From contig DBTP01000023.1 in NCBI GenBank assembly GCA_002307115.1, positions 1-5,642 of the forward strand: a stretch of DNA of 5,642 bases. The letters run 5' to 3'. The position numbers were made by a program, and so were the translations under genes. Numbering within the stretch: the stretch's first letter is position 1; each line of letters starts with the position of its first letter. The stretch comes from Fibrobacter sp. UBA1313 (GTDB lineage Bacteria; Fibrobacterota; Fibrobacteria; Fibrobacterales; Fibrobacteraceae). Shown piece by piece: positions 1 to 5,642 of the stretch. Below the pieces are notes generated by a model, which saw nothing but the letters and a program-made list of their open reading frames with translations, did not search any database and was not told where the DNA came from.

Positions 1-1472
1 CTGATTGTTCGGTGGCTTCCTCAGATCCTTTTGATTTAACCTCCTTTGATATTTATGGTCAGATTGCAGGTTCCGATTCTTTGGATAACAGTTGGATGAT
101 CAACACGGTTTACAGCAATGATACTTATGTAATTCGTCAAGATACCGCGACCGCTTTGGATGTGTCGAATAGTGTGGATATTATTAAAGGTGAACGCGAG
201 TATGCCGTAGTTGGCTTGGAATATAATTCCGCCTTGGGCGTGAGTTGGCATATGGGTATGGTGCGAGAACAGGCCTCGGATTCTCTCCGGGATACTACGG
301 GTTTCCGCAATACGACTGATAAAGAAGCGTCTAATTTTATTGATGGTTATTCTCAGACGCATACCACGCTGAGTGTGGGTGCGGACAAGCCTTTTCCTGG
401 GCATATTTTTGGCGCGAATTTGAGTGGCCTAGCTCTTTATGAACATCATATTATTGAACGCAAATGGCCGGATTTTTCGGATGTGCAAAGCACTGATTTG
501 AGTGCGGATGTTCTCTCGGGTTCTACTCGCATGGATTGGATTTCCAAGAAGCAGAAAGTGGCTTTGGCCATGGGGGCAGTTGCAGACCGTGACGGTCACG
601 GAATGCCCACGGCCTCTTTAGATATTGATCGCCATCTCTCGGAAAAAGAAGGGGGTTGGCGTGTCTTTGGTAATGCCGCTTGGCGTGCGGATTGGGTTTC
701 CGAATGGAAAAATGATGAATTACAGAGCAATCTTGCTTCTGGAGCTTCCGCGAAATTGGGACTTGGTTATAAAGCAAAATATATAGATTGGAGTGCTCAC
801 GGATTTGGACGTTATTACTTTGAACCCGCTCTTCCAACGCCGCTTGCTTATGCGCATTATACCGAGCTTTCTGAAGCCGATTTTGCATGGGTCTCTGGAG
901 CTTCGGGCACATTAGAATTGAAAACGTCTCATCATTTCTCCATGGGTTCTAATATAAACTCTGTTTATGGTGAGTATGAATTGAAGGATGATCGATCTCT
1001 CCCATGGCAAGCCAACTCTCGCTTGGATGTGGTATCCTTTTTCCGGTATTATCCTCGCAAGGATTCTTTGATTTCTGTGGTGGTATCGCACCATGCTGCA
1101 TGGAAGCGTCCATTATATTATTATGAGATCACTCCTTCCGATGCTTCTACGGGAACTTCCGGGACTCGGAAAATTAGAGATTATAACAAATTTACCAATC
1201 TTTATCGCACAGATTTTCGCGTAAATTTGGACTTGCAAGGCGAAATGCTTTTCTTTAGAAATGTTCGTTTTTATGTAGAAGCGGATAATATTTTTGCTAA
1301 CCTCAATGTGAATGCGCTTCGGTTCTTAGGTAGTGAAAATGATCGTCAACGTTCGCAAATGACAGAGGATGCCGATGGTAATGCTTCCAATGGTTACAAT
1401 TTGGTGCCCTATATGGCAAAGGGAATGGGGCTTTATCTCCAATTTGGTGTAGAAGCAAATTTCGGCATATAG
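1..1472 (+). CDS. Probable TonB-dependent outer-membrane receptor, C-terminal part (5' end outside window)
   Basis: The reading frame is open to the left edge (first full codon at 3-5, 489 visible residues). The GTG at 12 is therefore an internal valine codon, not a start. The visible part has what a large outer-membrane beta-barrel shows: alternating polar/hydrophobic stretches rich in Tyr, Trp and Phe, separated by polar Asp/Asn/Ser/Gly loops. About 70 residues before the end, RNVRFYVEADNIFA resembles the late strand of TonB-dependent receptors, where a 'Y.E.DN.F' pattern is common. The last strand, GLYLQFGVEANFGI, alternates hydrophobic residues up to the C terminus as in BAM-inserted barrels, although it ends in Ile rather than the usual Phe or Trp. 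The TonB box and plug would lie upstream and are not visible, so the receptor call and any substrate are inferred. A non-TonB barrel remains possible. The stop TAG at 1470-1472 is 25 bases before the dipeptidase gene, suggesting one transcript. Confidence 0.72.
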   Translation, partial: DCSVASSDPFDLTSFDIYGQIAGSDSLDNSWMINTVYSNDTYVIRQDTATALDVSNSVDIIKGEREYAVVGLEYNSALGVSWHMGMVREQASDSLRDTTGFRNTTDKEASNFIDGYSQTHTTLSVGADKPFPGHIFGANLSGLALYEHHIIERKWPDFSDVQSTDLSADVLSGSTRMDWISKKQKVALAMGAVADRDGHGMPTASLDIDRHLSEKEGGWRVFGNAAWRADWVSEWKNDELQSNLASGASAKLGLGYKAKYIDWSAHGFGRYYFEPALPTPLAYAHYTELSEADFAWVSGASGTLELKTSHHFSMGSNINSVYGEYELKDDRSLPWQANSRLDVVSFFRYYPRKDSLISVVVSHHAAWKRPLYYYEITPSDASTGTSGTRKIRDYNKFTNLYRTDFRVNLDLQGEMLFFRNVRFYVEADNIFANLNVNALRFLGSENDRQRSQMTEDADGNASNGYNLVPYMAKGMGLYLQFGVEANFGI

Positions 1473-1497
1473 AGCTTTAATATTTTAGGCGAACTCA

Positions 1498-2211
1498 ATG
1501 AACGCAAAAATTATTATTCTTTTTTTTGCTGTCAATTTATTTGCTGCCGAAGCCTTTTTTGTGCCAACGCCTCCAGAAAGACCTTTACGCTTTTGTAAGG
1601 CTTATCAGAAGTGGTTGAATTGGGCTATTCAAGATTCTAATTATGTGGAAATCTCGCATTACACTGATTTAGTGATAGATCTTCGTTACGCCACTTTTGA
1701 CAATATGACAGGACACGATCTTTATTGTGGATCTACTCGAGTTTTTTTGCATAAGGATGCAGCTAAAAAATTGCTTGTTGCCATTCGAATTTTAAGTAGG
1801 GAGGCTCCTCGGTATCGTTTCCGGATTTATGATGCGGCTAGACCTTTATATGCCCAAGAATCGTTGCGAGCCCAAGTTCGTGGCACCCCGTTTTCAAATT
1901 ATGTGAGTAGCCCTTCGAATGGAAGTTTACACAATTACGGCTACGCTATTGATTTGACAATAGAAGATGAAAATGGAAAATCCTTAGATATGGGGACTTC
2001 TTTTGATTCTTTCGAATCTTGTGCCGGTTATAAAGGGGAAGCGGAGGCTCTTAAGAGGGGGCGATTGACAAAAGTTCAAGTGGCAAATCGTAACTTGCTC
2101 CGTTCCGTGATGCGTCGGGCAGGTTTTATTTCGCTTGCCTCAGAATGGTGGCACTTTGGTGCCGCTTCTTCTAATTTTGTGAAGGAAAATATTTCAAAGA
2201 CGCCCTTCTAA
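1498..2211 (+). CDS. Exported D-alanyl-D-alanine dipeptidase, peptidase family M15 (VanX/DdpX type)
   Basis: A complete protein of 237 residues. The family consists of zinc enzymes that hydrolyse the dipeptide D-Ala-D-Ala, the terminal unit of peptidoglycan precursors. Landmarks in order: IDLRYAT.DN.TG (60-72), the conserved N-terminal core; RIYDAARP (109-116), whose Arg115 matches the catalytic Arg of VanX; SLHNYGYAIDLT (143-154), giving zinc ligands His145 and Asp152; DMGTSFDSF (164-172); and EWWHFG (216-221), giving the catalytic base Glu216 and zinc ligand His219. No key residue is missing. Residues 1-19 form a signal peptide (Lys4, hydrophobic core 5-16, likely cleavage after Ala-Glu-Ala), so the enzyme probably acts in the periplasm, unlike cytoplasmic VanX. 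Cys33, Cys77 and Cys175 would remain in the mature protein. The ATG is the only start that gives this signal peptide. The ribosome site is weak (AGGCG at 1487-1491). Likely role is wall turnover or D-Ala scavenging; vancomycin resistance is not implied, because no vanH or vanA neighbour is seen. Confidence 0.92.
   Translation: MNAKIIILFFAVNLFAAEAFFVPTPPERPLRFCKAYQKWLNWAIQDSNYVEISHYTDLVIDLRYATFDNMTGHDLYCGSTRVFLHKDAAKKLLVAIRILSREAPRYRFRIYDAARPLYAQESLRAQVRGTPFSNYVSSPSNGSLHNYGYAIDLTIEDENGKSLDMGTSFDSFESCAGYKGEAEALKRGRLTKVQVANRNLLRSVMRRAGFISLASEWWHFGAASSNFVKENISKTPF
2147..2166 (-). terminator. Weak hairpin just after the tsaC stop codon (candidate terminator without U-tract)
   Basis: GGCAC at 2150-2154 and GTGCC at 2159-2163 pair around a four-base loop. 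G2148-C2165 and wobble pairs T2149-G2164 and G2147-T2166 extend the stem to about eight base pairs. On the minus strand it begins five bases after the tsaC stop, a natural terminator position, but no T run follows. It coincides with the codons of the WWHFG active-site motif of the dipeptidase, so protein constraint alone could explain the sequence. I hold this loosely. Confidence 0.2.
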
Positions 2212-3142
2212 GGCGATCATTGCAAGCGATTCCTACGCCTTCATCAGGGATAGGGTCTACAAGAATTAAATCATATTTTTCTTTATCTAGGGAGCGCATA
2301 AATGCATACAGGTTTGCGGTTGCTTCCGTCAAATTCCCTGTAGGTGATAAGTTCAAAGTGGCATCAATGCGTGATTTTGTATTGCCAAAGGCGATGCGTA
2401 CGGTATGAGGGGGGGGAGTCGCATCTATCGGAATGGCGCCGTAAAAAAGAGGTACCCGAGGTTGATAATGCTTGTCCATCATTCCAGGGGCAGGCATTGC
2501 TTTTCCTGGGCTGGATACGGATTGTTTGATTGTGAGCGAACCCGCTATTTTAATAATCATTTCTGGAGTAATGGCTCCGGGACGCAGTATTACGGGCTTT
2601 CCCTCTATAAAAGTGATAATCGTACTTTCTACGCCTACGAAACAAGGGCCACCATCGACAATGCCATCAATACGATTCCCCAGTTGTTCTGCTACATGTT
2701 CTGCAGTGGTTGGGCTTACGTGTTGAAATAGATTCGCGCTGGGGGCTGCTAAGGGAACTCCTGTGAGAGAAATAATCTCTTGGGCAATCTTGTGGTTAGG
2801 AAACCGAATAGCGACCGTAGAAAGTGCGCTCGTTGCTAAATCAGGAATGCAATCTTGTTTAGGAAGCACTAAAGTCATGGGGCCTGGCCAATAAGCCTCT
2901 GCCAATTTCCAAGCGGCTTTGGGGATATCTTTCGCGATAAGCTCAATGGTTTCGATCTTAGCAATATGAACAATCAAAGGATCGAAGAACGGGCGTTCTT
3001 TTGCTGCAAAAATTTTAGCTAACGCCTTAGGATCAAAAGCGTTCCCGGCAAGTCCATAGACTGTCTCAGTGGGGATTCCAACGACCCCACCGTCTGCAAG
3101 AATTTGCGCAGCGCGAGTGGGGGATGTCCAAGGAGGGTACAT
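2171..3142 (-). CDS. tsaC: L-threonylcarbamoyladenylate synthase, two-domain Sua5/TsaC type
   Basis: Makes threonylcarbamoyl-AMP from threonine, bicarbonate and ATP, the first step of t6A37 modification of ANN-decoding tRNAs in the cytoplasm. TsaD with its partners then transfers the group. From the ATG at 3142 it has 323 residues, the usual size of the long Sua5 form. YrdC domain: PTETVYGLAG (24-33), KERPFFDPL (48-56), YWPGPMTLVL (84-93), VAIRFPNH (110-117), APSAN (133-137), VGVESTII (169-176) and ILRPGAIT (185-192). Next come the interdomain SPGKAMPAPGMMDKHYQP (211-228) and a C-terminal Sua5 domain ending in GVGIACNDRLRRAS (302-315). The frame stays open upstream to 3223. I prefer ATG 3142 because PTETVYGL then sits at the family's usual distance from the N terminus and the gene starts 19 bases after the preceding stop. 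ATG 3187 (338 residues) would overlap the DUF349 gene. Neither start has a clear Shine-Dalgarno. Its 3' end overlaps the convergent dipeptidase gene by 41 bases. Confidence 0.93.
   Translation of the reverse strand: MYPPWTSPTRAAQILADGGVVGIPTETVYGLAGNAFDPKALAKIFAAKERPFFDPLIVHIAKIETIELIAKDIPKAAWKLAEAYWPGPMTLVLPKQDCIPDLATSALSTVAIRFPNHKIAQEIISLTGVPLAAPSANLFQHVSPTTAEHVAEQLGNRIDGIVDGGPCFVGVESTIITFIEGKPVILRPGAITPEMIIKIAGSLTIKQSVSSPGKAMPAPGMMDKHYQPRVPLFYGAIPIDATPPPHTVRIAFGNTKSRIDATLNLSPTGNLTEATANLYAFMRSLDKEKYDLILVDPIPDEGVGIACNDRLRRASLKYFPSQN
2409..2416. repeat. Eight-base G/C homopolymer inside tsaC
   Basis: Eight consecutive G on the + strand read as C8 in the tsaC coding strand and encode Pro243-Pro245 (T-P-P-P-H). 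The position is the segment between the YrdC domain and the C-terminal Sua5 domain, just after the conserved HYQP linker. A one-base slip would leave the YrdC domain intact and remove the Sua5 domain. Eight bases is at the low end for a contingency tract, so this may simply be a Pro-rich linker. Confidence 0.6.
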
Positions 3143-3161
3143 TCGGCTGAATTGAGCTTGA

Positions 3162-5642
3162 TTAAGCTTGAGGTTCCTTCGAATCATTGCTATCTGTACG
3201 CCCCTTGGCGAAAACGGCATCACAGGCGGCGTTGAATCGAGCCCAGATTTTGTCAGAGTGCTCGCGAGGAACTGCTCCGATTTCTTTCCAGAGGCGGCGC
3301 AAATGTTTCACCTCATTCATGACATTTTGAAGGTTCGCGTTGTTAATTCCTTCCAAAAGTTGCTCCGCTTGTTCGCAGAGCATTTTTTTCTTTTGAAGGT
3401 TATTTTCTCTTGCTTGTTCCTGAATTTCGAGCTGATCGCGGCGACTATTGAAAAAATCATCACAAGCTTCACGGAAGCGACGGTAGAGTTCTTGTTCTTC
3501 AGTACCACAGCGAGGAAGATTTTTCCATTCGGGTTGCAATGCACGAACCGCGTCTGCACTTTGGTTTGCGCCTGCGTTGTTCGTAAGAGTGACAACCTGT
3601 TCTAACATCGCTTCTTTCTGTTTCTTTGCGTTTTCAATTTCTGCTTTGATGGCAGGGTCACTTGCTGCACGACGGTCTAGGAATTTATCTGAACTCGCAC
3701 AGAAACGATCCCAGAGAGAGTCCATATCATTGCGTGGAACCATACCAATCGCTTTCCATTCTGTCTCAATTTGTTGTACGGCTTGAAGCGTTTCTGCGTT
3801 ATTCGGATCCAGATCCAAAGCTTCTAAACGAGCACAAAGGGCTTCCTTCGCTGCCAAATTTGCCTCTTTAACTCCATCCATTTCTTCAAAGTGAGCCCGT
3901 TTCAGTTCAAAGAAGGCATCGCAAGCGGTGCGGAAACGAGTCCAGATTTCCTCGGAAAGCGATTTGGGTGCTGGACCCGTCTCTTTCCATTCTTCTTGGA
4001 GCTGCTTTAATTTGTTAGACGTTCCGTTCCAATCAGTGGATTCTTTGAGTTGTTCTGCTTTTTCGCAAAGTAGAATCTTTTTCTCGTAATTTTTTTGGCG
4101 CTCGCCATCTTCTTTTTTCAAAAATTCTTTGTGTTGGGTATAGAAGATGTTGGATGCAGCTCGGAAACGATCCCACAGCGGTTGATTATTTTCCTTGGGA
4201 ACTTGACCCACCGCTTTCCAATCTTCTTGGAGTTGCTGCATGGTTTTGTATTTATCTTTCCAATTCTCAGCGGTATCGCTTGCGAGTATTTCTGCTTGGG
4301 CGCAAAGTTTTTCTTTTTCCTCGAGATTTTTTTGGCGTTCCGCATTTTGCTCTTCTACAAGAGGCGCACATTTCGACATAATTTCTTCGAATAAATTACG
4401 GAAATTGTCGCGGAATTCGTTGATCCGAGTGGTTGCCACTGGGCCAATACTTTTCCACTGGGTGCTTAAATTGCGAAGTTTGAAAAGAACCTCTTTGCTG
4501 GCCTCTTCCTTAGCAAGTAGAGTCATTTCTTCAAGAATGGCTTCTCGATCGCGCTCGTTATGCCACGATTCCCATTGTTGCATCTCTTGAAAACGAGAAG
4601 TGGCTTCGCGATATTCTTTCCAAATTTCCTGGTAGCGGTACTTGTCTTCGCCAACAATGTCTTTCCAGTGACGATAGGTTTCGCTTAACATCTTTGCTAT
4701 TTCGCGGAAATCCTCGTTCTCATCAATCTGTTTGATACTCTCAATGATTGCTTTAAGTTGTGTGTATTTTTCTTCGAATGATTTTCTTAATTCATCACTC
4801 ATAGCATTGAGTTTTTGACTCAATTGATCACGGAGCACATTGTAGGTTTTTAATTGTGGGTCCTCGCCTTCTAATAGAGGAAGTGATTCCCAATTGCGAG
4901 TAAGACCCTTTACTTGGCGTTCCAAAGTTTCGGAGGCTTCTTTATCAGTGAGGAGTTTAAGTTGCTCCAGAATTTCTTCGCGCGAAGCATTGCTTTGTAA
5001 AACACCTTGCTGTGAAACTTGAGCTTCTTCGAGAGTGGCTAACGCTCGTTGAAAACGGGAAAACGCTGATGCATAACGTTTGGCGAGCTGAGCGTCCTCA
5101 TTGCCCCCATTTTGCTTCCATTGTTCTACGATGTTTTTTATACGAGACATGTTGTCTTGCACTTTGTCTTCGTTGACGAACATTTCAAATTCTTCGAGTA
5201 ATTGCAATAAGCTCGTGTGCTTGGATTTTTTAGCTTCGCGAGCCTGTTCCTCAGCTTCAATATGTTTAACTTCGGCAGCGCACTTCTCTTGGAAATTTTC
5301 GTAAAGAGCATCCAGATCGGCTTGAGCGGGTCCCATGCCAAGGCTTTGAGCTTCTATCATCAACTTTGCAAATTCAGAAGCTTTGTCCATGAACTTTTTA
5401 TCATCGGCGAGGCGCTTTGCTTGTTGCACCAAAGCTTCGCGTTTGCGGAACAAAAGCATGGTTGCATTTTCACCATTGTCTTTGGATTCCCTTGCTTTTT
5501 TGAGGCGCTCTCCGGCTTTTTGACGCACGGAAGTATGGCGAGAATTCTGGAAAATATCTTGGAGAAGGCTTTCACTTTCTACACGAGCGAGCGCCGCTTG
5601 AGCAATTTCTTCTTTGGCGTCTTTCAAAGCGGTTTGGGCAAG
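3162..5642 (-). CDS. Large multi-repeat DUF349 protein (5' end outside window)
   Basis: The frame is open to the right edge: 826 residues are visible and the N terminus is missing. The TTG at 5625-5627 is an internal Leu codon, since five sense codons precede it. The protein is highly charged (Glu, Lys, Gln, Arg) and almost wholly helical by composition, with no membrane segment, so it is probably cytoplasmic. It is built of tandem units of about 77 residues. The last five fit the DUF349 consensus best: a helix with LC..AE, then a W-K-x-x-G-x-x-P turn, then W-x-R-F-R-x-A-x-D-x-F-F; an example is DWKAVGQVPKENNQPLWDRF at visible residues 474-493. Earlier units keep mainly the Trp and helical spacing. 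DUF349 has no established biochemical function known to me, and none is claimed. The C terminus is a short polar tail (TDSNDSKEPQA). The following tsaC gene begins 19 bases after the TAA, so the two probably share a transcript. Confidence 0.88.
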   Translation of the reverse strand, partial: LAQTALKDAKEEIAQAALARVESESLLQDIFQNSRHTSVRQKAGERLKKARESKDNGENATMLLFRKREALVQQAKRLADDKKFMDKASEFAKLMIEAQSLGMGPAQADLDALYENFQEKCAAEVKHIEAEEQAREAKKSKHTSLLQLLEEFEMFVNEDKVQDNMSRIKNIVEQWKQNGGNEDAQLAKRYASAFSRFQRALATLEEAQVSQQGVLQSNASREEILEQLKLLTDKEASETLERQVKGLTRNWESLPLLEGEDPQLKTYNVLRDQLSQKLNAMSDELRKSFEEKYTQLKAIIESIKQIDENEDFREIAKMLSETYRHWKDIVGEDKYRYQEIWKEYREATSRFQEMQQWESWHNERDREAILEEMTLLAKEEASKEVLFKLRNLSTQWKSIGPVATTRINEFRDNFRNLFEEIMSKCAPLVEEQNAERQKNLEEKEKLCAQAEILASDTAENWKDKYKTMQQLQEDWKAVGQVPKENNQPLWDRFRAASNIFYTQHKEFLKKEDGERQKNYEKKILLCEKAEQLKESTDWNGTSNKLKQLQEEWKETGPAPKSLSEEIWTRFRTACDAFFELKRAHFEEMDGVKEANLAAKEALCARLEALDLDPNNAETLQAVQQIETEWKAIGMVPRNDMDSLWDRFCASSDKFLDRRAASDPAIKAEIENAKKQKEAMLEQVVTLTNNAGANQSADAVRALQPEWKNLPRCGTEEQELYRRFREACDDFFNSRRDQLEIQEQARENNLQKKKMLCEQAEQLLEGINNANLQNVMNEVKHLRRLWKEIGAVPREHSDKIWARFNAACDAVFAKGRTDSNDSKEPQA
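3198..5459 (-). repeat. Ten tandem DUF349-like protein units, period about 77 residues
   Basis: The unit is anchored on the Trp of the W-K-x-x-G turn. Its codons (CCA on the + strand) lie at 5118, 4890, 4665, 4455, 4218, 3987, 3756, 3525 and 3288, giving spacings of 76, 75, 70, 79, 77, 77, 77 and 79 residues. A tenth, most degenerate unit lies one period further upstream at 5349-5351, where Ala replaces Trp (IEAQSLGMGP). Units 6, 7, 8 and 10 carry a conserved Cys 26-29 residues before the Trp. Units 7, 9 and 10 carry AC-D in the following helix. The repetition is clear at protein level but poorly kept in the DNA, apart from short matches around the QLQE-W codons, so the array is old rather than a recent duplication. 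Unit borders are approximate. Confidence 0.82.

Noticed and set aside
12..14. GTG as the start of the first gene
   Set aside because: The frame remains open to base 1, no signal peptide follows, and a barrel of this type needs an export signal and more N-terminal sequence.
587..601. Near-perfect dyad CCGTGAC-G-GTCACGG
   Set aside because: It is inside the receptor coding region (Asp-Arg-Asp-Gly-His-Gly), has no partner copy and no nearby start, and a seven-base dyad is expected by chance in several kilobases.
36..1094. Three minus-strand open frames opposite the receptor gene
   Set aside because: The + strand frame has a continuous barrel pattern with a proper C-terminal strand. The antisense products are Arg/His/Ile-rich with no domain character.
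1520..1527. T8 tract in the signal-peptide codons of the dipeptidase, considered as a phase-variation tract
   Set aside because: Runs of T are common where Phe and Leu codons make up a hydrophobic core, and eight T bases in a moderately AT-rich gene is unremarkable.
1498..2211. Vancomycin-resistance gene cluster
   Set aside because: Only the dipeptidase is present. No D-lactate dehydrogenase, D-Ala-D-Lac ligase or VanRS-like regulator is visible in the window, and the product is exported, unlike resistance VanX.
2201..2241. Alternative short hairpins CGCC/GGCG and AAGGCG/CGCCTT at the convergent junction, considered as a bidirectional terminator
   Set aside because: The stems are only four to six pairs, one has a 20-base loop, and neither strand has a T run directly after the stem.
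2220..2731. Overlapping short open frames on the + strand opposite tsaC
   Set aside because: The tsaC frame carries all family motifs through this stretch, and none of the + strand frames has a ribosome site or a coherent product.
3168..3605. Open frame of 145 codons on the + strand, antisense to the DUF349 gene
   Set aside because: It lies wholly opposite the well-supported DUF349 repeats. Its protein is low in recognisable motifs and Phe/Ser-rich as expected from the reverse complement of Glu/Lys codons. Similar antisense frames at 4095-4394 and 4240-4590 are rejected for the same reason.
5625..5627. TTG (minus strand) as the start of the DUF349 protein
   Set aside because: Sense codons continue in frame to the window edge and the helical, charged sequence runs on without a break, so the gene is simply cut by the window.

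Overview
The window holds four protein-coding genes in two convergent pairs and almost no intergenic DNA. Two genes are cut by the window edges. The organism looks like a Gram-negative bacterium with an outer membrane: the first gene ends as an outer-membrane beta-barrel and the second carries an export signal. G+C looks slightly below half by eye and Shine-Dalgarno signals are weak. Together with a large multi-repeat DUF349 protein, this fits the Fibrobacterota/Bacteroidota (FCB) group. A Fibrobacter-like organism is my best guess, but it is an inference with no marker gene behind it.

Left half, + strand. Bases 1-1472 encode the C-terminal part of a probable TonB-dependent outer-membrane receptor whose start lies outside the window. 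After 25 bases comes a complete exported VanX/DdpX-type D-Ala-D-Ala dipeptidase (1498-2211) of peptidase family M15. The spacing suggests co-transcription, and both products belong to the cell envelope.

Right half, - strand. The window's right edge lies inside a very long, charged helical protein built from about ten tandem DUF349-like units (5642-3162). It is followed after 19 bases by a complete two-domain Sua5/TsaC-type L-threonylcarbamoyladenylate synthase (3142-2171), the enzyme of the first step of tRNA t6A37 modification. These two genes probably form an operon read leftwards.

The two pairs meet tail to tail. The last 41 bases of the dipeptidase gene and of the synthase gene overlap on opposite strands, so each transcript must end inside, or read through, the other gene. 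No RNA gene, mobile element, CRISPR array, attachment site or origin was seen. The points most worth a second look are the regular ten-unit architecture of the DUF349 protein, its tight linkage to a tRNA-modification gene, the exported form of the dipeptidase, the convergent overlap, and a C8 tract between the two domains of the synthase. I see no clear evidence of a wholly new system here.
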